This document shows, in pieces, positions 22,873 through 34,476 of a DNA stretch of 64,000 nt; positions within the stretch are counted from its first letter, which is position 1; each line of letters begins with the position of its first letter. The stretch comes from Bryum argenteum (taxonomy: Eukaryota > Streptophyta > Bryopsida > Bryales > Bryaceae). The stretch is from assembly GCA_037043015.1 (NCBI GenBank), contig CM073322.1:2925601-2989600 (forward strand), read 5' to 3'. Below the pieces are notes generated by a model, which was given only the letters and a program-made list of their open reading frames with translations, did no database searches and had not been told where the DNA came from. A program made the position numbers and the translations under genes.

Positions 22873-25800
22873 CTCCCACTTTGTGAGTGGGCAAAGGCAC
22901 AAAGGCCCATCTTCTCAATCAAGGCCAAGTGTTGTGGCTTTCCAAGCGCCTTGGTTAGCACATCAGCAACCATAGCTTTGGTAGGCACATACTTGAGCTC
23001 AATCACTTGATCCTCCACTTGCTCACGAATAAAATGATGTTGCACATCAATATGCTTGGTTCGTGAGTGGTGTGTAGGATTCTTGGCTAAGGCAATAGCA
23101 CCTTGGTTGTCACACAAAACTTGTGTGCCACTTTGTTGAACAAAGCCAACATCAGCCAAGAGTTGCCTCAACCAAATGGCTTCCTTGGTACATTGGCTCA
23201 TGGCCATGTATTCAGCCTCCGTTGTAGAGAGTGCTATGGTGGGCTGCCTTTAGGAATTCCATGAAATGGCACCCACTCCAAGCATAAAAACGTAACCGGT
23301 TGTGGATCTCCTATCGCCTTCATCACCGGCCCAATCTGCATCACAATAGCCACATAGCAACAAACTTGCACCTCCAAGTTGCAACTCTAGCTTGAGTGTT
23401 CCTGGCTTGGAGGTACCTCATGACCCTCTTCACCGCTGCCCAATGCATTGGGCCATACTTGGACATGTGTTGACTCACAACACTCACGGGAAACGCCAAA
23501 TCAGGCCTTGTAGCCACCATGGCATACATTAGGCACCCAACCGCAGCCTTGTAAGGCACACTCGCCATTTCAGCCCTCACCTCTTCAAAATCAGCCTCCG
23601 TGAGCTTGGGCAACTTCACATGAGTGTCAAGTGGTGTACCTATGGCCTTGCAATCCTCCATCTTGAACCTCTTGAGAATCTCTTCAATGTATTTGTGTTG
23701 ACTCATGGTGATGGTGCGGGCAGCCCTATTCCTCTTGAACTCCACTCCAAGGCAATAGCTTAGCTCTCCCAAATCGGTCATCTCATACTCCTCCTTGAGC
23801 ATAGTCTTCACCTCCAACATCTTGGTCATGCTACTTGCAAGGAGGATCAAATCATCCACATACAAGATTACAATCACCAAGAATTCACTACTTTGCATGA
23901 TGTACAAAGAGTGATTAGCGTGGCCTCTTTTGAAGCCCTTTCTCACAAACATGGCATCAATATCTTGATACCATGCCCTCCCGGATTGCTTCAAACCGGG
24001 AAGTGCCTTCTTCAACTTGCACTTGAGATGCTCCTTGCCTTCTTGCACAAATCCTTGGGGCTGGTCCATGTAGATCACCTCCTCCAACTTGGGGTTGAGA
24101 AAGGCGGTCTTGACATCCATGTTGTGCATCTCAAGGTCCATGGCTGCCCCAATGCTCACAATACACCGAATTGTGTTGAATTTGGCAACAGGGGCAAATG
24201 TCTCATTGAAATCCACCCCCTCCACTTGGGTGAACCCCCGAGCAACCAGCCTTGCTTTGTACCTCACCACATGCCCCAAAGCATCCCTTTTGGTGGAGAA
24301 AACCCACTTACAGCCCACACTTGATCTATTGGGAGGAAGCGGTGCAAGCTCCCAAGTGCCCTTGTTAATGAGGGCCTTGTACTCTTCTTCCATAGCCACC
24401 TCCCACTTGCTTGCATCTTCACAATTCAGCACCTCTCCAAGTGTCGATGGATCTCCAAGAAATGCCACATTTGCTTGATTTTCATGTGGTGGAGGAAGAA
24501 TGTGGTTCATCCACCAATCCCCAAGTGGCTTGCGAGTCCTTGTAGGATATCTAGGCTCCTCCAAGGGCTGGTCACGTGGCTCCTCCTCCATGGGCTGATC
24601 CTTCTTCTCTTGCTCCTTTGGTGACAAAGTAGTTGGTTTCCTCTTGCCTTGCGGTAAGGCCACCTTCTCCTTGGGCTCCTCCAACTCTTCATCTTCTTCA
24701 TCTTCAACTCCCACTTCTTCAATATGCACTCTTGGAGTTGTGCCCACACTTTGGGCTGGTCCTCCACTTCTCCCACTTGGGCTCACCTCCAAGAGCTTAG
24801 AATCAGCTCCTCCATCCTCCAAAAACGTCACATCTCTACACTTGATGATGGCCTTGGTGTCCACACACATCAGCCTATAGGCCTTGGTTCCCTCACAATA
24901 CCCAAGAAAAAGACATTTGATGCCCTTGGCATCCAACTTGGTCCTCTTGGCATTTGGAACCAAGGCATACGCAATGCAACCAAAAACACGCATATGGGAC
25001 ACATGGGGCCTTAACCCACTCCATGCCTCTTGAGGTGTCATACTCGCCAATGCTTGAGTGGGGCAGCGGTTCCTTGTATACACCGCATTGCTCACGGCCT
25101 CACCCCATAGCTCATACTTCAGCCCTTGCCCATGAATCATGGCCCTTGCCATCTCCACAATGGTGCGGTTTGCACGCTCCGCAACACCATTCTGTTGAGG
25201 CGTGTAGGGGGCTGATGTGTGGTGCTCAATGCCATGGGCTTTGAGGAAGTTCTCAAAAGCCTTGGAGACATACTCCCCTCCATTATCCGACCGCAGCACC
25301 TTCACCTTGCAATCAGATTGCGCCTCCACAAGCGCCTTCCAAGTCTCAAAACGCCCAAACACCTCACTCTTGCACTTCAGCATATACACCCATATCTTGC
25401 GTGAGAAATCATCTATAAAGGTGACAAAATACCTTGCTCCTCCAATGGAAGTGGTCTTCATTGGCCCGCACACGTCCGAATGCACCAACTCCAATTTCTT
25501 GGTGGCCCTTGTTGCTCCATCCTTGGGGAAGGGCTGCCTTGCTTGCTTGCCTTCAATGCATCCCTTGCAAGCCAAGGAACTCCAATCGTGCTTGCAAGAA
25601 GAGAGGTTCAGCCCCTTCACAATGTGTTGGAGGCCCTTCAAGCTCTTCAAATTCAAGTGCCCAAGCCTCCTATGCCAAAGATTCACAAGCTCTTCATGGG
25701 CTGATCCATGAGCCACACAAGCAAATGAACTCCCATTCACCTTGGTGAATTGAAGTAGATACAAATTGCCCTCACGAGGGGCTGATGCAATCAAAGCACC

Positions 25801-26163
25801 ACTTGGAGACCTCACAACACACCCCACATTGTCAAATTGCACCTTCAAACCTCCCATAGCCAATTTGCTTACCGAAAGCAAGTTGGCATGCAACTTGGGC
25901 ACATGAAGCACCTCACGGATGGTGATTCTCTTGGGCTGGCCCTGGTCTTGCACCTCCACATGCACCTCTCCAATGCCAAGCGCTTCTACCATGCCATTGT
26001 CTCCCATGTAAATCTTCTTGCCCGAAATCGGATGATAGGTATGAAAGGCATCTCGATGGCTGGTCATGTGTTGTGTGGCCCCGGAATCCACAATCCAAGT
26101 GAACATGTCGGCCTTCTCTCCTCCTCCATGTGCGGCGAAAGCAAAATCCTCCTCATGATCCAC
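22851..26163 (-). pseudogene. copia pol (protease, integrase, reverse transcriptase, RNase H), disrupted
   Basis: The long open frame 23341-26163 (940 aa) carries the protease active site DSGA (about residue 27), an integrase zinc-binding HHCC region, an integrase core, a chromodomain-free acidic linker, and a reverse transcriptase with YVDD. The RNase H part continues at 22851-23207 with CDNQGAIALAKNP and the TKHIDVQHHFIRE region. The frame is broken twice between them. A one- or four-base insertion sits near 23405, just after the MRYLQ motif; beyond it the frame continues with the CDADWAG motif. An in-frame TAA at about 23250 stands where SWNSKRQ is expected. The first Met of the long frame follows a TAA at about 26200 that separates it from gag. 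Confidence 0.9.
22873..22882 (-). other. polypurine tract of the copia element
   Basis: On the minus strand the ten bases AAAGTGGGAG directly abut the first base of the 3' LTR, where plus-strand DNA synthesis of LTR elements is primed. Confidence 0.75.
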
Positions 26164-26199
26164 TTTGGAGGCTTGATGTGCACTCTCCTTGGCTTGGGC

Positions 26200-26948
26200 T
26201 TAGTTGGCCCTACAAAACTTGACAATGTGGCCCGGTTTGCCACACTTGAAGCATGTTCTTGTCTCCTTCCAATCCTTGGTGTTGCCTCCCTTGCCGAATC
26301 TTGACACAAGGGCTGATCCCTCTCCTTGGGGCTCATTCTCCTTGCGCTTGGTCACCTCATGCATCAAACGCGCCGTGACAAACTCCAAGGTCAGCTCCTT
26401 CATTGGCCTTGTCTCCAAAGCCGTGATAAGGAACTCAAAAGATGGTGGCAAGCTCTCCAACAATGTCATGACGACATCACCTTCCGTAACGGGTGCCTCC
26501 AAGCAAGCTAATTCAGATGCCAATGCCTTGATCTTGTTGACATGATCCAACAAGTCATCCTCCTCTTGCATCTTGGTAGTGAAGAATCGCCGCCGTAGAA
26601 ATAAGATGTTCGAGAGACTCTTGGTCTCATGGATATTGCAAAGCGTACTCCACGCTTCATTTGTTTTGCAATGGCGGATGTGTGCAATTTGTCGATCCGC
26701 AAGATTGGTGACGATGAGAGCAAAGGCCTTCTTCTCCCTTCTCTCAAACGCCTTCTTGGTCTTGAAATCAGCATCTTCACTTGGGGCTCCTCACTCCCAT
26801 CCGCCACATCCCACAAGTCCTTCTCCGCAAGAATCATCTCCATTTTGAACTTCCACATGCCAAAGTTGACGCCGTTGAACTTGTCGATGATGCGCACGCC
26901 ATCTCCTTCACTTGCGACCATGTTGAAGTAGCTCCCACTTGATGGCAA
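26200..26948 (-). pseudogene. copia gag with CCHC zinc knuckle, frameshifted
   Basis: The N-terminal part (frame to 26948) has the copia gag start with KFNGVNFGMWKFKME. After GSEEP near 26787 the frame shifts by one base; the continuation runs in another frame through a KTKKAFERR-type stretch to 26200. That part contains the CFKCGKPGHIVKFC knuckle (CX2CX4HX4C), which packages element RNA. It ends in a TAA four residues after the knuckle, with protease continuing in the same frame beyond the stop. Copia elements usually code gag-pol as one frame, so the stop is either a lesion or a read-through site. Confidence 0.85.
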
Positions 26949-27968
26949 AGACCTAAGGAGGGTAGAGGAGTTGACAAACTCAACTCAACCTCCCTACAAG
27001 CCCTAAAACAAAGGCAATGGGCTGAAATTCGCCAACCAGCCCTTACAAGGAGCTCTCAACCCAATGGACCACAAAGAAACACCTCCCTCAAGTAGATCAG
27101 CACACTTAGCACCAAATCAGACCCTAATCTTGCTCACAACACCCACATGAGCTGCCTACGCAAGAAGCTCTTCAATTCAGCCACTAACTTCACTCAAATT
27201 GTGCAATGCACACCTCAAGGAGCTAAGATACTCCCAATCAGCCCTTGCAAGGGATCCAAATGAGCAAATGACTCTAATTTGCTCACAATCACTCCACAAA
27301 GCTCACAAGGGCTGAATTCAACCCTAATGCATCCCTAAACTCGACCTAATCACTCACACAAGTGTAATCAGCTCTCTTGCAATCACAAATGCAAGAAGCT
27401 CGCCTCACTCACTCAAGAGGGTACAAATCAGCCCTCTCCAACTCACCAATGCACTCACTTCACTAAATCAGATCTAGATCTCTCTCCAACTCTCCAATGC
27501 ACCAATGTGCCACATTCACTCACAAGAGCACAAATCAGCCCTCTAATGAATGCCAAACTCCTCAATCAACTCAAAGATGCTTCAAAAGCAATCAAAACAC
27601 TCTCACAAGATTGCAATTGCAACAATTGCAACCAACAATGCACCCAAGTGCACAATCAGTCCTAATTGGCTCCCAATGTGCAAATCTAAGCACAAACTCA
27701 ATGAAAGAACATGCAACCAGCCCTAACAAGGTCTGATCTCTCTCAAAACACAACCTCACACTCAAATGCACTCAACAACTCCAACTTCAGCCAACAAACT
27801 CCAAAGAAAATGCACTTCAAGACTTCTCCTTTGGAAATGGACTTACACCAATTGGATTGAAGGTGCACATGTAAACAAGGCTGGTTTTGTCCCACAAGCT
27901 CCACGATCCTCTCCAAATGATCTGAATTTCTCCTTCAAGCGCACCACAACGTGCGTGGGCCCATAACC
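26949..27968 (-). other. long leader between the copia 5' LTR and gag
   Basis: About 1.0 kb without a coding frame. It is rich in the recurrent plus-strand motif CAGCCCT (AGGGCTG in element orientation), often preceded by AAT and spaced irregularly. The primer-binding site should lie just inside 27968. The sequence there (GGTTATGGGCCCACG in element orientation) is not the common initiator-methionine type and I cannot assign its tRNA. Confidence 0.6.
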
Positions 27969-28214
27969 TATTGAGATTGAAGGGAAAAACTTTACTTAGA
28001 TGGTATTGGATAACATCAGCCAAGCATGGGATGAACATAAGTAGGAGGAAGCCTCTCCTAGTGCTCACCTAACCATGTGGTATAACTAAACACTATGGGC
28101 TGCCTTTGACTACAAGCAACACTTAAAGGAGTCTAAGAACTAACTAAGTGTGTAGTTCTACTCGTAACGCTCCATGTACACTAATTTCTCCATTAGGTAC
28201 ATGTTTCCTCAACA
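27969..28214 (-). repeat. 5' LTR of the copia element
   Basis: 246 bp, matching the 3' LTR at all but one position by eye. It should contain the element's promoter and polyadenylation region. Its outer end is followed by the target duplication GATAT at 28215-28219. Confidence 0.9.
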
Positions 28215-28812
28215 GATATTTCGCTGATGGAAACGACATCGACTTGTTACAGGTTATGTAAATCTGTAAACAACGTGCATACAAACATTCTGATCTCATA
28301 AATGTAGGTAACAAACCTTCCGTTACTGATGAGAGACCATTCTGCACTCTGGTCATCACAATTACAATGAATCACTTTCTGAAATTCTAACAGTTAAAAA
28401 GTCCACATCAATGATGGCAAGCAAATATAAAGGCATACATCACCGTTCATATCAGGTAATAGAATAATTTCTGAGTTTGTGTAATGTCAAGCATTTCAAC
28501 ACTAAAAGAAAATACGGCAAGAAATCTAATCCCAATAATATCAAGTCAACTTTGCAATCTCTAAGCATAACTTCATTGCCGTGTGGCCATGTCTACCTCT
28601 GAAGTTGCACAAGATATTCGTGCGCCCTCCAATATTACCACCAATGATACTCATTTCACGGCCTCCATTGATCCACCTCTCACTTGACATTCTGCATCAT
28701 CGGTTGGAGGCTCTAGTCAGAATTGTCGTAGAATCTTCCTCAACATACACATTCGTATCTATCAACTCCGAAGGTCATATTTGATACATGCAGGTTCAAA
28801 TGAAACGGGTAC

Positions 28813-30173
28813 CTGGTTTGTGAAACACAAGAGAGCGGCATCGAAAAACGAGGTCCACTGCTCGAAGTTCACAAGATGTGCTTCCATCGTAAGCTCGAGT
28901 TTCATGCTGCCGATGACTTTGGAGAGGGAGAGCAAAAACTCCGTCTTCGCTCCCACAAGAATATTTAGAATCACTTCCATCACTACCCCCAACTCTCGGC
29001 CATTAGGAAGCTCCATCACCTTGCTTCCCGGCAAAGCATGTTTGTGCTTTGCCTGAATCTCGTCAACGAACTCCTTGATGAGTGAGAGCATGTTGGCAAT
29101 CATCACCTTGTGGAGTGTTCCGCAGCTGCACTTGTAGAAGGAGGATTTCACACCTTTCAATCAAAAGGACACACATACTACACTGGTTTAGAACATACAA
29201 GTCATGCTCCAACGTTCAGAATGTTTCATCCGATGTTTCACATACTACCTTGCTATACGAATCAAGTCAAAGTGTGCAACCACTGGCAAATTACAAGTCA
29301 ACTCATCAGTTTGAGCATGTTTACGTAAATAAAGCTCCTTGTTTTTCAAAGTACACTTGGTGTGCACATGTCGGTGGCAAGACGAGCACTCCAATTTCTT
29401 GAACAACACAAACTCTTCCTTCCGGGATTCTTCCATAACCTGCGTGTACAAGGAATGTACAAAGAATACAAAAATCAATCCAAAATAGAAGAATAGAATT
29501 CCCATAACCTAAATAATCACAATAAGCAAAAAGTGATGCGGCCTTTGAAAGTGGAATAGAAACACACCTTACAACAGCTGTAGTACTTTTTGATGACGGA
29601 AGGCTTCTTTGCACTAGATACATCACGTGGTGTGCATTGGGCGGTCATGAGGCTATGTATATCTAGGTTCAAAAAGGTTTGAGGGGAGGCTCCCATCTTT
29701 TTGACATAAAGTCTAATGGTTTTTGCAAAGTCAGCCTTACAAGCAAGAAGGGCCGCTTTTATCTCACTAACATCTTGCAACGTAGCACACTCACCTAAAT
29801 CAATCTCGAAGAATCTTGACTTTGTGGAACGAAGCAAGACTTTGAACTTCTCGTTCTGTGGTTCAACCGCAAACTCCACTTCCGACAGCCAAAGGTGTAG
29901 AGCGTTGCTCAAGCCAAGCGGAGAACTTTGGAGACCTTCCCATAAAGCCAACTTTGCTTCCTTGACTGCTTCAGTACTTACAAAATCAGATTGATGGATA
30001 ATAACATGATTGAGAACATTCACACACTGCATTGGATGAAGGCTCGCAATAAGTTGGTGAGATAGTTGTTGTCCTTGGCGTTTGCTGGAGGTGCCTGCCA
30101 TGGGCTCCATATGTCTTGGTTGTGTGTTGAAGTTGCCTTCGACACGTTTGATACTGCATAATTTCAATTGCAC
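28813..30173 (-). CDS. unrecognised protein, three or more exons, Cys/His-containing middle
   Basis: I do not recognise this gene. The first exon is about 29568-30173, with Met codons at 30173 and 30110 or nearby, and ends YYSCCK before GTGTGT. A second exon starts at 29439 after CGCAG and contains CSSCHRHVHTKC, a possible zinc-binding cluster. A third, about 28813-29160, contains CSCGTLHK and a helical segment LIKEFVDEIQAKHKHALPG, ending at a GTACCC donor. Neither the donor of exon 2 nor a terminal exon could be fixed; an open stretch at about 28555-28700 could be the last exon. The paired Cys motifs spread over exon joins suggest a metal-binding domain. It could also be a captured or transposon-derived gene, since it lies beside the copia insertion. 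Coordinates are approximate. Confidence 0.45.
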
Positions 30174-32775
30174 AAATACAAAGTTTAGTAGTGGAGTTCT
30201 AATCCTGCACTAACGTGATTTGTAAGACAAAAATATTGAGATGTATTAATATAAGAAGTGTCCTTTCGAGACAACAATTGCAATTGCCATTTGCCATCAC
30301 TTAGTGAATGTAAAACATTGCCATTTCACAATCAATCAAACCATAAAATTGTGAAGGACAAAGTTTAGCAAGACTTTGAACTTGCCATTCTATAGTTGGT
30401 TCAACACAACTTGCCACTTCACAAAGAAAGAAACTTTTCCATTTGCTAGTTCAGAGTTTGAATGATTCATTTGTTTGTGAAATGTTGCTTTTTGCCATTT
30501 CACAATATGTTTCATTTCAATTTTCCCTTTCAGATTTTCACAACTGTCAAAGATCAAGCAAACAAACTGTAAAGTGGCAAGTTTCAAAGTTCAAAAAGTG
30601 TGAAATGGCAAGTTATGCTTGTCTATTCTAGAAATAATTGATCAACCATCGCACCTTGGACAATGCACCAAGTAAACAACATGTTCAAAAAAGAGATTGT
30701 ATGAAACTGTTTGTGCATTAGTGAGTTACTAGGCATAGAAACTATACATCACACAAACAATTGGAGCCAATGTAGGAAGAAATTCTTAGCATTAGATGTT
30801 AATCTACATTGAGGTTTGTAATGGTGTTGCAAAAACTTCACTTCTCTAGATTGTGCATTAGAAAAACAAAAACTGAAATTTTTGAATCAACGATGACTAC
30901 TTACTCGAATGTCGATCAGCTTCTTTGCTCTTACTGTTGTCACAAACTCTTTGTCACTTGCGCGCTCACTCCATCAAAGAGACTTGCCTCCAAGAATCGC
31001 CTCCCTAGCCTCGCCCCAGCTTTTGTAACCCTGCCCTATCTCTACTCTGAAAGTAGTATTCTTCCTTTCTCTGCACTTACACTGTTATCTAAACTCTCCC
31101 GAATAGTACTACAATGGTATTCTTCCTTTCTCTTCAGTTCCACTGATATCCAAACTCTCCCAAATAATACTACAAGTCTGGACTTGAAACTAGTTTTAAA
31201 CTGGTCCTCCCCTCGACTCCAAACTGGCCTGGACAGAGGTGTAGGAGTTTTTGACTGTTCAATAATGGTAGTATTCCAACAAATGATTACGATTTATCAA
31301 CACCACCTTCTAACACCACTTTCCAATATACGAGAGTGGAAAGCCAACACATACTTCAATGAAAACGCATAATAGTACAAATAGCCCCTCGCAATACTCT
31401 CTCTGGTCCCTCGAGGTATCCTTCTCTCTAAAGCAGAACTTCTCTCCACTACTCAACGTACGCACACTCTCAAACAAAGACCCTAGCCCAGCTCTTACTC
31501 CTGAGAGAGAAAGAATGAGAGCTCACTCCCAAACCCCCTCCAAACCCTAGCTGCCGACCTAGCCGCCACCCTCATCACCCAACCCGAATTTGTTGCATCC
31601 ATCCAGAAGAATTCATCAATCTACTAGATTTCATCCATCCATAGGATTTCATCCAGCAACCCGACTAACGGTAATCCAAAAATCAACGCTAGCACTTCCA
31701 CTGCTCTCTGGTAACTAAAGAACTTTTTGCAAGATAAATACGCGGAACAGCTACATCAAATAATATGTTGCTATGGAACTAATAAAACATATTACAATAA
31801 TCCAATAACCCAAGTATTGGAAGCTAAAGTACAAAACATTATTGACAGTAGAAGGCAGGTCTTCAAAATAAGTGTCAACTACACCCATAAGTGTCAACGA
31901 CACTCAAAAGTTTGAGATTCTATGTGTAATAGCCAAATAGATAGCTTATAAACTATGTTACAAACACTTAAAGTTTTAACCTCAAAATGTGCATACAAAA
32001 GTTGTAAGATTATTTGAAAATCACACTTTCAAAACTGCTCCCATGTTAAAGGATGAAGAAACCTTCATCACTTCAGATAGGCACCAAGGCTTCCTAATTT
32101 TTTCAAATCACACACTTTATAGCTTTTACAAATACAATCTCAAGATATACAAACCTTTTGAATATCACACTAAAAACTTGTTTTTACAAAACATAGTGAC
32201 TCTTGAAAGTCACTGATAAAGTCATGGTAGCAAGCCTCTTTGTACTTGAAAAGGTGATGCTTCTTCAATACGACTTATCTCACAACACTTAATAGGCTTT
32301 TAGAAGTTAACCACAACCTACAAAACGTACCATTTAGGGCAACTCCAAATTTCCAAAAATACAATACACACCATCTTCTCAAAAAAGGTGAGAAAGAAGG
32401 GGAGAGAGGACACTACCTAGGTTCATGACACGCCCATGTGGCATCTTAGATGCCATTGGGAATGCATCGTCACCTCATCTAGTCCAAGGTACGGGAAAAA
32501 CCGGTGACAACAACAAATAAGCCTAACAATTTCGAGAAATTACTGACTTAAGAATTCAAGTCTTTGGCTGCTTAAAAATCTTGAAATCACATGGGTATTT
32601 CTTGAGTAGAACCTAGTTAGCAATGTAAAATGTCGGATGATTTTGTCTTGTTTTCTCGTGTCTTGTTTTACCTTTCATTGAAAAATGTAGAAAATCACCT
32701 TCACTACTAGTTTTTGAAAAGTATCACGGACAGACTAGGTATTTGTAGTAGTCGTTTTGCTTACAGCATAAAAGA

Positions 32776-32917
32776 CTAAAATGACTTAAGAGTTGTACAA
32801 CAAGTGACTTCATTTACTTAAATGACTTAAGGGTTGTGCAACAAGTCTAAAATGACTTAAGAGTTGTACAACAAGTGACTTCATTTACTTAAATGACTTA
32901 AGGGTTGTGCAACAAGT
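32776..32917. repeat. exact 71-bp tandem duplication
   Basis: Bases 32776-32846 are repeated at 32847-32917 with no difference that I see. Each unit is itself a two-part repeat built from AATGACTTAAGAGTTGTACAAC and AATGACTTAAGGGTTGTGCAAC. Confidence 0.85.
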
Positions 32918-33046
32918 GACTTCATTTACTTCCAGCATGCGCTTTCTTTCATCATGGATGTGAGTCTATTTTCAAACTTGCAGTAGTACACCTTTATTCT
33001 TTTGGATTTTCATTGGGAGCATGTCCATCAAATAGATAGGATATTA

Positions 33047-33396
33047 GAGAAATCCGCTAAGTAGTCCTTACTTTGGACCCTAGTTGGTTCTCAATCCATC
33101 GTTTTCTACCCTGTTTTCAGTTATTCGCTAAGTAGAACAGACTAGGGACCAAATGCACCACACTAGGGACGGGATGTAAACTCGAGACCTTCACGTAAGG
33201 ATGAACAACAATCGTGTTCCTTCGGTCTTCCGCGCATCATGTTGGGGTGTGGGGACCGGGGACGAAACTCAGAAAACCATCAAAATCATGCATTTTTGAG
33301 TTTCATCCCAAGTTCGATCTTGTAATAAAAATTGGTGCCCAGCTCAACGTTTTCCCCAGTTTTGGTCTCTAGTCCATCGTACTTAGCGGATTTCTC
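33047..33396. mobile_element. MITE candidate with 17-base perfect inverted ends
   Basis: GAGAAATCCGCTAAGTA at 33047-33063 is the exact reverse complement of 33380-33396. The inside of both ends continues in partial complementarity (CCTAGTTGG and GGTCTCTAG regions), and a further copy of the CGCTAAGTA motif lies at about 33125. There is no transposase frame in 350 bp and no clear target duplication. Confidence 0.65.
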
Positions 33397-34476
33397 CGTT
33401 ATCACCATTTCTCCGTTATCACCATTATAAGGTAGTTACACAAACTAGATAAAATGCATAAAATTATCATCAAAACATGAATGGTAGTTGTGCAAAGTAT
33501 TATGCATCAAAAATTTGCATGTCAATCATAACTAAGTTAGACGTAATGCAAGTGGAGGGAAAATTTTGTGTTTCCGACAATTCTTATTGAACATAAAACG
33601 GCTGCAATACTGTTCAAATTACGGATACTCCAAAAACAATTAATCAAGAACCCATAGTAATAAAAATGACAAAATCAAAGTACACAAGGACAAATAGGTG
33701 TTTTGAGCCATTCTTATCAATATCAAGCCATCTTTTGAAATCATGCCATCCCCAATTTTTGAAACACAATACTGACCGTGAAAGAATCAATCAACCCATG
33801 ATTCCATGTCAATTAACAATGAAGTCAATCTCTTTATCAAAAGATCACTTTTCTTTAAGATTAAGTATATGTACCTAATCTGGTCATAACTGCGGCAAAT
33901 TGAAAAATTGCTGCATCTATCTATCTATGTGTTTTTGCAACACAATGCCACCCATTAATGAATCAACCCAAGATTCCATGCCTACAAAACCATTTAGGTC
34001 CAAATCTGTATCTAAAAAAGATTTCCTTGACTTCTGCCCTAAACATTGTGACACAACGGACATTCCGACCTAAGCAAAAAATAAATCATATTGAAATCAC
34101 TAAAATCATATTGAAATCATTAAACTCATCAGTCTTACGAGGAAAACATCACACTGATACCAATAGTAGCAATAGTAGCAATGGAGATACCCAGAATAAA
34201 AGTGAGATTTTATATACAATTACGTTACGCAACAGAGATAAATCTAGAGCTACTCCGAAGTTGATGACACCCAACTTCAATATGACCACCACAATCCTAG
34301 TCAGAGCTATCTATCTATCTATCTCATCAGTATGACCATACAAAAGAGAGAGAGAGGCTGGGCAGCCAGCCTAATGAATAGAGGCGGTTCTAAGGAAAAG
34401 CATCATCGCAAGTGTACAAAATGAACACTCTACACAATAAAAGAGACAGTTCTCTCACAGTAATAAGAAGGAAGCC

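Larger units (their letters stand above)
22627..28214 (-). mobile_element. Ty1/copia LTR retrotransposon, 5588 bp, recent insertion, defective
   Basis: Two 246-bp LTRs (22627-22872 and 27969-28214) flank gag, protease, integrase, reverse transcriptase and RNase H coded on the minus strand in copia order. A 5-bp direct repeat GATAT lies immediately outside (22622-22626 and 28215-28219), the expected target-site duplication. The LTRs differ, by my reading, at a single base (C at 22695 region versus A at 28037 region), so the insertion is young. The reading frame is nevertheless broken at several points (see the gag and pol entries), so this copy should not be autonomous. The element's 5' LTR is the right-hand one. 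Confidence 0.95.
30174..34476. other. repeat-rich intergenic region; no supported gene
   Basis: It contains short degenerate repeats of a GCCATTTCACAA type (30290-30620). One stretch (30364-30420, GCAAGACTTTGAACTT) resembles coding sequence of the neighbouring gene at 29835-29880. It also contains a duplicated block of about 65 bases with GTATTCTTCCTTTCTCT (about 31055-31180), a CT-rich stretch at 31370-31560 resembling a plant 5' leader, the 71-bp tandem duplication and the inverted-repeat element listed separately, and ATCT microsatellites at 33914 and 34307. Open frames are short and unrecognised. Confidence 0.6.

Noticed and set aside
23893..26931. Several plus-strand open frames of 90-164 aa inside the copia element
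   Set aside because: They are antisense shadows of gag-pol, with no recognisable domains and no splice or promoter context.
30809..31372. 187-aa plus-strand frame
   Set aside because: It spans a tandemly duplicated noncoding block and has no recognisable domain.
33907..34330. ATCT microsatellites as further SINE tails
   Set aside because: Only the simple repeat matches; none of the preceding SINE sequence is present.
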